Positions 38,267 through 49,490 of a stretch of 64,000 nucleotides of DNA are shown one piece after another. The stretch comes from Eucalyptus grandis (taxonomy: Eukaryota; Streptophyta; Magnoliopsida; Myrtales; Myrtaceae): assembly GCF_016545825.1 (NCBI RefSeq), contig NC_052613.1, forward strand, positions 11,408,001 through 11,472,000, in the 5' to 3' direction. The first letter of the stretch is position 1; each line of letters begins with the position of its first letter. The position numbers and the translations under genes are program-made. The notes under the pieces are model-generated. The model searched no databases. It was not told where the DNA came from and was given only the letters and a program-made list of their open reading frames with translations.

Positions 38267-38270
<4 letters not shown>

Positions 38271-38317
<47 letters not shown>
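38271..38317. repeat. (CT)n microsatellite in the laccase A leader
   Basis: A 47-bp CT run (GA on the gene strand) lies 20 bp upstream of the ATG, probably in the 5' UTR. The copy in laccase B is shorter (52844-52880). Confidence 0.9.
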
Positions 38318-38320
<3 letters not shown>

Positions 38321-38371
38321 GTTTATAGGCAATGGCTAATATGTTACAAGAGGCCCATGCACAACCGCCCA

Positions 38372-38382
38372 TTATATATACA
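38372..38382 (-). promoter_or_regulatory. Laccase A candidate TATA box
   Basis: On the gene strand the sequence reads TATATATAA about 125 bp upstream of the ATG. A TATAAT-containing counterpart stands at the matching place in laccase B. A second TATAAA near 38322-38328 in A is not kept in B. Confidence 0.5.
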
Positions 38383-38520
38383 AGGAGATTCTCTCTCTCT
38401 TTGTAACCTTCTATCAGCATTGCTTTGCCTTTCGGGGCTCTAATTATTGTCCTAAATTATTCATATTTTACGGTTCCCTTGTTGTGGCCTGGTAGGTGAG
38501 AGTGAGAGCTGACACAGGAA

Positions 38521-39159
38521 CATGTCGATTTGATCCTTCCAATTGAAAATGAAACTTTGGGTTACAATGACGCTAGGTAGAGTCCAAAATTAGAGCCAGC
38601 ACTCCCCGTTTAAAATCTGCATAAGAAAAAATATGTTGGCCTTCTTGTCTGATTCTTTTCACCGGTTAACGCACTTCCTCTAGCCCCTTTCAGATTCCTA
38701 TCGGTCAGCGTGGTTGTTTGTGGGGTGGTAGGTTAGATATTTAGTCAAGACAAAGTTGGACTAAACCAGTGTCTGTGCTTATCAGAAAAACTGGAAATTC
38801 TCTTGTTTCCTCTTACTCTCATCTAACGACCTTGGCTAACCACATGTCAATTTTATCCTTCCAATTGAAAATGAAACTTTGGGTTACAATGACGCTAGGT
38901 AGAGTCCAAAATTAGAGCCAGCACTCCCCCTTTAGAATCTGCATAAGAAAAAATATGTTGGCCTTCTTGTCCCATTCTTTTCACCGGTTAACGCACTTCC
39001 TCTAGCCCTTTTCAGATTCCTATCGGTCAGCGTGGTTGTTTGTGGGGTGGTAGGTTAGATATCTAGTCAAGACAAAGTTGGACTAAACTAGTGTATGTGC
39101 TTATCAGAAAAACTGGAAATTCTCTCGTTTTCTCTTACTCTCATCTAACGAACTTGGCT
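38521..39159. repeat. 322-bp tandem duplication upstream of laccase A
   Basis: The stretch beginning 'ccaattgaaaatgaaacttt' at 38539 recurs at 38861 and stays nearly identical through 'actggaaattctct' to 'catctaacga'. The unit 2 counterpart (about 53090-53530) has a single copy, so the duplication arose in unit 1 after the segmental duplication, or was lost from unit 2. Confidence 0.88.
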
Positions 39160-39365
39160 AATCACTGGAGTTGCCCCAGTGGCCACCCTTCCAATATGGA
39201 AGGGGGAGATGGGAGGTTCGAATCCTTACCTCATCGGGGGGTGAGGGTGGAGACGATTTAGTTTTAGGAGTGGGTTTCAACTCCTACGCCCTACAAGAAG
39301 GCAGGGCAAAAATCTAAGAGTGAAAGTTAAAATAGGAATAAAATAAGACCGACAAATAAAAAAAA
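39160..39365 (+). mobile_element. tRNA-derived SINE
   Basis: A 206-bp insertion has an A-box-like TTGCCCCAGTGG (39171-39182), a B-box-like GGTTCGAATCC (39213-39223), and an A-rich 3' end. It is flanked by the 17-bp direct repeats atctaacgaacttggct (39143-39159) and atctaacgaccttggct (39366-39382), one mismatch. Unit 2 has the empty site ('cgtctaaagaccttggcttgg' near 53514). These are the marks of a Pol III SINE mobilised by LINE machinery. Confidence 0.85.
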
Positions 39366-39382
39366 ATCTAACGACCTTGGCT

Positions 39383-41021
39383 TGGGGAGACTTTGCATGT
39401 GCGGGGAGGGAGAGAGAACCTACGTTGTTATCTACCAACCGACAGCCGAATATGATCATTCTTATGGTGATCGGTTCATAAGCTTTTTCACAACTTTGCT
39501 AGTAACTCATACATGACTGAAAGATGGTGCATTGAATCAAATATTTAAATTTTTCACCAATCATCCATCCAATGATGGCTCATGATGCGTGATACAAATC
39601 TTGTATGTGGCACCCCTCGCGTGTACGGACTTGCAAACAGGCTGCTTCAATTCGAGGGACTGACTTGATCGAGTCAATTCAAAGCCAATTTCGATGAAAT
39701 CTACTTTTGATTCCTGAAAACTAGCCTAGGACTGGTTCAATGCGATTCTAAGGTCGGAACTAGTTCTCTTGGCTGGTTTTTGGGGAACAAGTTCTTTCTT
39801 CCAAAAGAAAATTTGATCTTACAATGATTCCAACCATGGAATCCAATATATGAAAATATTTCATACAAATAATTTGGCCAACACACCCAAGAAAGTATTT
39901 AATTGCAATGTCTATATAGATGAGAAAGGACAAAAATTAGGCTTTAAAATTGTTGCACGAAAAATCGTTCCTACGACAAGATCAATGCACTGAGATGTAT
40001 ATAGTTTTTAATTCTAGTAATTGAATTTAATTCACTTATCAGATGAAAACTTTCTTTTTTTGATTTGCTTGTCTAGAAAAATACTTTCCACTGGATGCGT
40101 TTTTATGGAAATATGTAAAAATTCCGAGACCAACATTGTAGCACCTCAAATTTTACCCACTTTTTCTTTGTCTAATATGTTCATATCACTTGATTTTTAC
40201 CATGTTGGGTTGCTTGTGTCAAGAGCTTTTCAAGAAGCTCAATTTCGCTAGATAAAATTACAAAATCACAAAACTGAGGTTTTTGCCCATACCAAGGTCT
40301 AAGACATGATATATGAATCAAACGTCGTTTCGGTGACTTGAGACATTCAAGGAAAAAAAATCATTTACTACAACTTGGAGATCTTAAAAGTTCCATTTGA
40401 TTCCAAGACCTTCAAATATAGTTTTAAGCTCTTGGATCTTTTTTGGGTATTAAAAGGCTTGACCAAAATTCGATCGATCAACGATTACTTTCCCATCCAA
40501 TATCCTATCAGCCCACTTTTTCTTATGCCTTGGAATGCTTGTGAACCCTAGTTTCATAATGTGCAATTGAAATCTGGAAATCAGGACTTTCGTACATTGT
40601 GAAAGATGGGCAACTAGTTCTGAATGTTTAAAAAGTGACTATGGAAATTTTAGTGGCAATATGGATGTAAAAGACTTCTTACAAGGGGGAAAAACCATTT
40701 TTGAGGTTTAAAATGTGTTTCCAATCTTGACATGATAACGGGTTCAGTAAGAAATTACTAATCACAACCATCATATCCATGACTTTTCATCCAAGAATTA
40801 AGACCAAAAAGGTTAATAAATGATGACGAACGCACTTTAGGATTTTATTATTCTTTGGTAAATGCCCATGATTAGCTTATGGGAATTGATAATGGTTCAA
40901 TGAACGTTGAATTAATGTCTGAAGAGCTTGAGCAACTCAATTCCTTCTATAAATGTTCTTCCTATTTAATAGAGAGAAAAAAAATATTTGCAACAGCCAA
41001 CAAATGGATAAGTTCAATTTA
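39383..41021. other. Noncoding right part of unit 1
   Basis: No gene supported. It aligns with 53530-54220, 55431-56021 and about 56986-57337 of unit 2, where insertions split it. It supplies the empty sites used to define those insertions. Confidence 0.6.
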
Positions 41022-41329
41022 AATTGGGCCAACAACTCATTAGTGTTGTCAAATTGGCTTCTTCTCTAGAGGTTGGGTAAGGGGGGTCGAGTAGAAACCA
41101 AAGGTCTTGAGTGAGTGATTCAACTCCATAGAGGTAAGTCAAGAAGATTGAGAAATAGCCCTACAGACCATCCCTATAGGGGTGGTGAATGGAGAGTCAC
41201 CTCTCCCTAGGATTACGGAACAAAGTATTATCACGCATCTTAGTAGCCAGAGGAAAATAAAGCTATGCCTTGCAAAATGATTCCTCTAGCATTAGCCTTT
41301 TGGGATAATTGATAACTCAATCTTTGATA

Positions 41330-42430
41330 CACTACACCCTAGATGGTGAGAGTCCATTAGCCGAAACTGATGACTTGGTTACAGGGATTCGAGTACTCAA
41401 GCATCAAGACTTTGAGCTAGACCTTATGGACTTATAATGAGAGTCATGGGCCTAGCCTCTATTGACCCAGCCCCGGGCACTGTGATATTAGCACGAGAGC
41501 CGAGTACTCAAGCATGGTTGTTAGGGACTAGAACTTGGGCGCGACCTCCATGGACCCAAAAGGCATCGGTGACTTGGCCATAGGAGCTAGGTATTAGGCA
41601 TGGCTTTCATGGACTCAAGTATAGGCACCAAGGTCCTAAGCTTGGCCTCTATGGACCAAGGCTCTAGCCCAAGCTTCAAATTGGGGTGCCGAGCAGTACT
41701 TACATGGGCGTGGGAGCCATGTCCCACGGCATAGCCACCAAGTTTGGGCACCACTATCTCAAACCCAGCCTCCATGGACCCAAGCAAGGCATTGGTGACT
41801 TGAACACAAGAGCAAGGTACCTTGGTTTAGTCATTAGGGCTCAAGCATGGCATCTAGGTCTCCGAGCTCAACCTTAGTGGACTCAAGCCGGAATACTAAT
41901 GACTTGGGTGTGGAAGTCAGGTTTCCAAACATAGCCATTGAGAACTAAGCACCGACACTGTGGACCTAAGCTTGACCTTTGTGGACTTGGGCCCACCTTG
42001 ATGGACCCAAGCCCAAGTGCCAAATTAGGGTCCCAAGTTAAGCCTCGATGGATCTAGGCTTAAGTGCCAATGACTTGGGCACAAAAGTCAAGTATCCAAG
42101 CATGGCATGCCTATGACTCGAGCACCATAGCACTGGAGTCTCGAGTCCGGTGTTAGTGACTTGGTTGTGAGAGTAAGAACTTAGGGTCTTGGGCCTTACC
42201 TTGAGGCACCTGGGCCAACCTTTGTGGACCTAAGCCCAACCACCAATGAACGAGCCCTAAACTCGATGGAATCAAGATGAGGAGTCAAGTACTCAAACAT
42301 GGTTGGCAAAGATATGTGCAAGGGCATTGTGATCTCAAGTATGGTTGCCGAGAACATTGACATGGACACTAGGGTCACATTCCTAGCTTGTGTGGACTCA
42401 AGCACTAATGTTGAGGTTCATGTCTAAACA
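41330..42430. repeat. Degenerate short-phrase minisatellite, unit 2 copy
   Basis: Counterpart of 31520-32640, with the same order of phrases and many substitutions and small indels. No conserved frame. Confidence 0.7.
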
Positions 42431-43631
42431 TTTTTGTAGACGACAAAAATATTTTCGTTCATTCATTACAAGTGATCATTTTTAAGAAGATATTTTTTAA
42501 ATCATATTTTTTTTGCGAAACAAACAAAATATAGAAGTAAAAACCTAGGTTAAACACTCATTGCTCCTCTGAACTTTGTCTAGTTACAACTGCCCATTAT
42601 ATTTTTGGTTAACATGTAGTTCGTATAGCTTCTAATAAGTAAAAGGATATTTTTGTTGTCTTGTTTAAGGAAATCTTTCTTTCGCTCTTGAATTCAAAAT
42701 AAATGGAAAAAGTAAGAATATGGAGAAACATAATTTAATTAAAATATTTATAAAGAAAAATTAAAAATCAATAATTATATATGCTAATACTTATCATAAG
42801 TAAAAGCATATTTTTATCGCTTTGCTTAAGGAAATCTCTCTTTTTCTTTATTTAGAAAAAGGAAAAAGTATGAAAATAGAAGTAAAATGTTTATACAGAA
42901 AAATAAGTATCAATAATAATAAAAATTAATATTTTATGAATATATTAATAGAACTAATAAGATATTTTAAGCAAAAAAACACAATTAAGTATAATGAAAA
43001 AAAAAATCGATAGCAAAAAGGTCAAATTACAAAACGGTATACTCAATATGCATTTTAAAATGGCTATTTGATGCATAAAAAGGATTTATTAGTAAGAAAT
43101 ATATAAAAATGCCACTTTGAATTTCAAATAACCATTTCCTTATATAAATTGAGATAGGATTAACTAGTGAGCCGTGCCAAGCAAGAGATTTTCCTTGTCG
43201 ACCCGCGTGCCGGTCCTTGAAACGTTGGCCTGAGCCCATTGTATATTTTTTAATTAAGTTAAATTTTTTGGCTGAATAAAAATTAGAAAGAATGATAATT
43301 AAAAATTGAATTTACAACTCCGATATTTGATAAAAATTACAAGAAATGCAAATATAACAGCATTGTAGGATTACTCCAAGTAGTATATAATTAATGAAAA
43401 AACTCATTTAATTAGACACAAATGAAGTACAAATGCATCTTCACATTATTTTTATATACAAATGCCCTAATGACGATTTTACACGGATTACACTCAAGAG
43501 AATTTCTAATTAATCTCAATGTCTTTAGCATGTCGTCTCTCACCAGGACTCATATGATAAAGTGTCTTCATTGCCGTCTTGTTCACATTTGACACGTTCT
43601 GCTGGAGCCAATTCTTGCAATAAACCAATCA
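42431..43631. other. AT-rich spacer of unit 2
   Basis: Counterpart of 32641-33847. Noncoding, ending at 'accaatca' where the LTR-like insert begins. Confidence 0.6.
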
Positions 43632-46600
43632 TGGACAAGTTGTCTTGACCTCTCTTTTTCCGTCCGAGGGAAAGAGGAAGAGGTTTAGGGATATTTGCCT
43701 AAAGAGGCAGATAAGCGGCCCTAAATTAAGTGCGGGCTCTCCCAAGCCCATACCTCATGCGACATTAGATTTTGTTTTTCAGTTCTTAAGAGCCTATGTA
43801 TTTCTAGGAGTCATCACTAGCCTATTGGGGTCGACTAGAAACCAATAAAGACATGGGAGTGTTGTCTGGATTTCTACGCAACCAGAGATTTCTAGAAACA
43901 GAGACTTGTTTACGCCAATGTTTTTATTAGCACCCTTATGGTACCACTAACTTGGAATGTTGTTTATCTAAATAGCCACACAATCTTGATTACCTATTAT
44001 AATCTTTATGAAACCACTAAGTGTCCATGCAAATGTTTTTGTAGGTTTTTCTTTTTTAATGCCTAAACTAATCTTAACATAATTTAGAAAAGAAATTTAC
44101 ACTCAAATTATTGAAAAGCGGTGCGGTAAATAAACATCCGAGAAATTGAAATGACTTGAAAGTAATGCGAAAAAGAAAGACCCGATACAAGCCGGGCAAA
44201 TAATATTACATGGCCTTGTTATCACGCCCCGAGACAGGACCCCCCGTGAGCAAAATGAGAATTTAAATATGCATGAAATTACTCTAAATAATTTTAATCT
44301 ATGCAAAATGGATTATTTACAAAAATGATCATAAAATACCAAAATGGCATTAAATTATGAAATTTACCTTTTAAAATTAGAAAAATTTCATAGATGTCAA
44401 TTTTGCCTTAATTTGATACCATCTATCACTTTTATATTTTTTTTGAAATTTTTGGATTTTTGGATTTTTTTTATTTTTTTAAATAAAAATAATAATTTCC
44501 TAAACCGATATATGCTAACATTGAACAACACAGCACATGAATATCACAATAACCAAGCTCAAATCGACCGTTTCAAGATCGAAACTTGGTTTGCGCATTT
44601 CGTTGAACACTTGGCGTACATCAAATCACCCAAACTAGCTTCCTCGAGCCATGTTTGCAGCCTTGAATCTCAACCCATAAGCAATCTCATGTCGAACTAA
44701 AGTATCAAAATTATACTACCATATGCAAGAAGCAATATTAGACAAAAATCATAGCTTAAAACACAAAAGAACTAAGTTGAAATCGGTCTCAAATATGCGA
44801 GTTTGAGCTGATTTTGCAAATCTGAGTTTGAACCCAAGTCAAGCAAACAGGTTGCATGCTCATATTCAAGCCCCGACACTCATCACATACAAGATCTAAG
44901 GAAAACATTACTTGATTCGAATGAAAGTAGGTAATATGAGCTTTCAAATGCAACAAATATCATAGAGAATGACCAACCGAACACATCAAAACAACCTCTC
45001 CAAAAAGCACACATGCAAAACTCTTGAAGTGATTTCAACACTTAGAAAAATTCCAGCCTCAAAATCAGTTTCTTGGACTAGTTTTCCTCTTGATTTTTCA
45101 CTATTAAAACATGTTCAAACTCGAACAAAAATACATCTAGGATACTTAACTTGCTTCCTAGTTTTTTTTGCAAGTGGTTCTTGGCCAAGGAAACCAAGAA
45201 ATTATCCTCAGGGGGCACGTGGAAGTTGGCTCCTTCAAATTGGAAATGTGATCCGCAAAAACAATAACTGACAACGAAGGTTTTCGTTAACCTCTAAAAT
45301 TAGACTTCAATACCTCTTTTGTTGGAAAACCTAACACAAAACCAAACTATATGTATTATAGTTTGGGATAAAAGTAAATATTTTCCTCATTTGTCTCTCA
45401 ATCTTCTCAAAAACACTTGCTTTCCCTCACCCATGACCAATTAGGCTCAACACCTAGAAAAATTTTCGAACTTTCTTGGCCCGTTAGGAGGGTGGTTTTC
45501 GAGGGGCTTTAGGAGACCTTCCCGAGCTCCATTTGGGACATGCGACCTATGGATAGAAATATCTTTGAGTGAAGTTTCACTCTTTAGTTGAAGGTTTTGG
45601 CTAATTTTGTCCACAGATGTGTGAAAATTTCACTTTTCTCTCTCAAGGTCGGTCTGGAATTTATGGGTTTTGCCTTTCTGGAGTTGCTTCTGAGGGCCTC
45701 TTTGGGGGACGACCATGAGCTCTCCCCTCTCTTTTCTCCTCTCCTCTCTTTCGTCCCTTGAAAGACCTTGCTTCCTGCGATCTTATCCCCTGAATTAAGG
45801 GATTTTTGGTTGGTCTTTTGTCCACCTACCAAGCCTGTCAACAGGGCTACTTCAACAACTTTCTGACTTAGCCAGATTTTCAATTTCTGCAGATGTTGAG
45901 TGTCCGAATTTGGTGCGATTTTCCCGTGCCTTCAGCAGCTTATCTCTGACCAATGTTTGTCCACTTGCAGTACCAATAATATTCTTCCATCATGTGCAGA
46001 GATCAGGCTGGTTGGGCAGTTGAGGAGAATATGGCGGGGCCACCGAGTTGCTTACTTAGCAACTCAGAATTGAGACCAACTCGTGGACTAAGTTTTGGCT
46101 GCTGATTTGAGTGCTTTAATCCATCAATTTTGCTGTGATTTTTGATCAATTAGTGAGTACATGTATAGTAGTTTAAGATCTCAACCAAATTTCGCAATTG
46201 TGCCCACCTAATTTTGCAAGAAATTCCTTCAAAGTTGACCATTTTCTTATCTGAAATACCTAATTCAATACAAATTTGGTCTTTTTGGCTCGATTTGATT
46301 GATTCGACTTTGCCCAAATTCAATTTCAACTTAATTGGTGACCAAGATGATGATTTACGGGCTCAGGCACAAATTTTGCAAAATTTGCAAATTGGTCTAT
46401 CAACTTTTGGAAATTGCATTTTGGCCCCAACTTGCCATTTTAATTCCAATCTGACCTCCTGGGCTTGGCTAGTCACATTTAGATCATTGGCCCCAACTTT
46501 TTTTCTTTTCTTTTTTTTAATCTTTTTATATTTTTTCTTTTTTTCTTTTTTTTTTTTTTTATATTTTTCTTTTTTTTTAAGTAAAAACATCTTCCATTTA

Positions 46601-46719
46601 AAAACTATATTAAATGCCTAGATAATCTATATGCAAGAATTTAACTTGAAATATTTTTGTGGAAAAACGAGTTCCTATTTTTTGGAAATGATTTTTGGGC
46701 AAAAATTTAGGTGTCAACA
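43632..46719 (-). mobile_element. ~3.1-kb LTR-like insertion (probable Gypsy-type solo LTR)
   Basis: It splits the unit 1 sequence 'accaatcatgccctcag'. On the minus strand it begins TGTTGACACCTAAATTTTTG at 46719, a start typical of plant Gypsy LTRs, and ends CAACTTGTCCA, giving TG...CA ends. No coding domain or primer site is present. A clean target duplication is not seen, so a solo LTR with a lost or altered flank is the best reading. Its right end holds long T/A-rich tracts (46498-46580). Confidence 0.6.
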
Positions 46720-47765
46720 CCCTCAGACAGCCCATTTCTATAGATTTCACGGTCAAGACGAACCTATTGCATTCTGTAATTTGTTGGCTAGTAGTGAGCA
46801 TGGACTCAAGTTGCACTGTAGTGGCCGGCAATGTCGGTAAGTCACGAGCAGAGATGGAAATAATCGACCAAGAAAATGGGCTTAGATTATGTGGCCCATT
46901 GGCATCTTTATAGATGGGCTTCCCAAGCAACCTACAAACTCAGTCGTGGGTCACCTTGGTTTGGGCTTACAAACTCCAATGTGGCCCATGGAAATATGAT
47001 CTCGGTGCTCCCAACCGAGGACGGGTGGGAATTCTTTTAGGTATTCTCCAAGTACGCCTAAGCGAGGTAGTAGGGAGGACAAACTCGCCCTTAGGAGAGC
47101 AACGCTTGAGATTGAAAGGAAATTGAATCTTGCCATGGGATTTCTATAAGTTCTAACAATTCTTTTTACCCGTCCCACGTTGTATATGAAACTATTTTTC
47201 TTATCAATGCTGTTGCACAAATCTATAGGGTTTGGGTTTGTTTCGCGAAAAATCAGTAACTAAGAAAAAAACTTTATTAACTTTGATCATTTATATCGTT
47301 TGGAAAATAAGTTTGCGCTAATATTTCCCTTAATAAGCACAACTTATGCCTGTACATTTTTATTAATAAAGAAGATTAAGTGATACGATTGATTGAAGTT
47401 AGAACAATCTTTTGCAAGTTATTGGTTTTTTGCAAAACAAGTGCACCAAAGAGAATACTTTGATACTTCTTCATTAAGGTTAATGGCAATATATTCATGA
47501 TACTAAGAGGATGGTTCATTAAGTCACAGTTAGAAAATGGAGGAACTTTAGTCGCGCCAAAACTTTAATCGTAAGAAAAGAATCCATCTATCTACCCACA
47601 AGATCATGCCTTAATAACGATACTTATATTACTACAGCGACATTATCGTCTACAAAAGGCTTTCTCTACCGATACTTAAATGAATCCCAATCACCAACCC
47701 CTCTTTGCTAAAATTATATTGCCGTCATTATAACCTCTCCACAGACACTAACCTAACAAATCTAA
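46720..47765. other. Unit 2 spacer between LTR insert and retroposon
   Basis: Aligns with 33848-34857 of unit 1. It retains about 33 bp (46762-46797) that are missing near 33889 in unit 1. Noncoding. Confidence 0.6.
47227..47447. mobile_element. Small Tourist-like MITE, unit 2 copy
   Basis: Counterpart of 34322-34536, with inverted ends around TTTGTTT..GCAAAAAA / GCGAAAAA. Shared position in both units shows it predates the duplication. Confidence 0.55.
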
Positions 47766-49403
47766 CAGGCCATAACGGAGAAGAAACTCTAGTAATCCTC
47801 TCTCCCGCACGAACCTATGCTGCTTCGACTCCAGAGGTCACATATCGTGCTCAAAACTCTGTTGCTTTAACTTGACCCAACCCTAGCAAGGGCCTGAACA
47901 GAGCAGACCCACGGTCAAGCACAGACACTAACGGCGGAAACTCCCCAGATGCGGACCCCTCCCTCATCTATCTCGCTCGAACCCTGCTGCTTCGACCGGA
48001 CCCAAGCGACTGAACAGTAGACATCCAGTGTCAAACACAAGTGTGAACAGAACAGGATCTGCAGAGGACGCCTCTTATGTCCGAATTTATGCAGATCTAC
48101 CCCTCACCGAGCAGAGTCCAGATGCGAATAGAGGAGACTTCCCACCAGATGCAGACATATCCCTCATCTCTCTCGCTCGAACCCATGTTGTTGCGACCCA
48201 AACTGAGCCACTAAACAGCGGAGAACCAGCGTCGAACACAGATGACAACAGAACAGGATCTGTAGAGGACGCCTCTTCTACCCGAGATTCTACAGATTTA
48301 CCCCTCTCTGAGCACAACTCAGATGCGAATGGTGGAAACTCCCGACCAGAGACTTCTCTTTGTTAAGGAAATAAGAACAACTCAGCCAACGCAGAGTGAC
48401 TACTCTGCTGTCACAACTTCAACAAAGGAAGATAATGAAAGTGAAAGGGCTGCAGTTATTGTAAAGATCAGAGGAAGTATAGCACAAAGCGAAGCACATA
48501 AGTCAGGGGAGACTATTTGACTGGGAAAGCCACGTCATCATGAAGTGAGTCGGTGATGAAGACCTCAATTTACACGTGTGCTGTTATTCAGTTTAGGATG
48601 AAACAAATTAGAAACAGTTTTCTTCTTTTCTGTTTTAAGTTCAGTTTTCCTTTCTTCTTCTTCGATGAGTCTTCTTAGCAGCTTTGTTGAGTTCATAAGA
48701 GAGAGTGAAAAAACAGAGCAAGCCATTGATGAAAGCTCTGTGTTGAATAGCCTGTACTATGAAGATACTGAGAGATAGAACAGAGCAATTTATTCATTGA
48801 TGTTCTAAGATGTACAGCTTTGTACTACAAATACATTGAAATAGAGAGATTCAAAAGCTTCTTGCTTATTCTTCAGCTTTCAGTTCATTCTTTTCATCTT
48901 CACACTCTTGATGGAAACTCGGACGATCGAAGCCGACAGGACAAGAATGGAAGGAAGAATCGAGCGGCCATAGCACGTGTTGTCCGAGATGCGTTTGGGA
49001 GGATGCTCGACGGCTTCTCCAAATCAATGCGGCGTTAGTTGAAACCCTAAACTTTCTTTTCCCCAGATCTACAAAGACACTCGAGCTTCATTCTGACTAT
49101 AGTGTACTTGTACACTGTGTAAACTCGGCTGATCAGATTAACTGGGAAGTACAGCCCCTGGTGGACAGGGCCAAGGAGCTGAAGAACAAGTTTTCGGGCC
49201 TCTCGATAGCCCATTGCAGCTAGAATTCCGACAAGCTCGCCGATTGGTTAGCCAAATCACAACGGTTAAACGCTTTACCTAAGAATTGGGTCACCCACCC
49301 TCCTTTTACTCTTTTTAATATATTATGCTCAGATGCTCTTGATATAATTTTACTGTACTCCATTAAGTAATGAATATCCCGAGTAATTTCGACCAAAAAA
49401 AAA
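47766..49403 (+). mobile_element. Composite retroposon with LINE 3' end
   Basis: A 1638-bp insertion is flanked by perfect 12-bp direct repeats, taacaaatctaa (47754-47765 and 49404-49415), and ends in an A-run. This is the signature of LINE-mediated insertion. The last ~500 bp decode, across frames, to a LINE RNase H-type C-terminus: AAIARVVRDAFGRMLDGFSK near 48960-49020, and LADWLAKSQRLNALPKNW near 49229-49290, then a short 3' UTR. The first ~1.1 kb is different: an open stretch at 48028-48366 with a ~201-bp internal repeat (NRTGSAEDAS / NRTGSVEDAS), of unknown origin, then an untranslated part. It may be a 5' transduced or nested sequence. Confidence 0.75.
48028..48366 (+). pseudogene. Unidentified Asn/Asp/Ser-rich fragment in the retroposon
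   Basis: The 112-residue open stretch has two diverged copies of a segment running from NRTGS(A/V)EDAS to (E/D)ANRG/ANGG, spaced about 67 residues. No domain is recognised, and a stop is followed in another frame by 48323-48520. It could be a piece of a retrotransposon polyprotein or of a captured transcript. I do not assign a function. Confidence 0.35.
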
Positions 49404-49490
49404 TAACAAATCTAATACACAACAAAGCAAAGGAACACAGAGCTAAGGGCAAAAAAGATTACGAGTGTTGCTTGCATAGATGTCTTCATC

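Larger units (their letters stand above)
31204..41021. repeat. Segmental duplication, unit 1 (laccase A)
   Basis: This 9.8-kb unit recurs as 41022-57337 in the same orientation. The order is the same in both: degenerate minisatellite, AT-rich spacer, small MITE, laccase gene, laccase upstream region, spacer ending 'ggataagttcaattta'. The unit starts at AATTGG (31204-31209) and the next unit starts at the same word (41022-41027). Unit 1 alone carries a SINE and a 322-bp tandem duplication. Confidence 0.93.

Noticed and set aside
39160..39365. A tRNA gene
   Set aside because: A and B boxes are present but no cloverleaf acceptor or anticodon stem forms. Direct repeats and an A-rich tail show a SINE.
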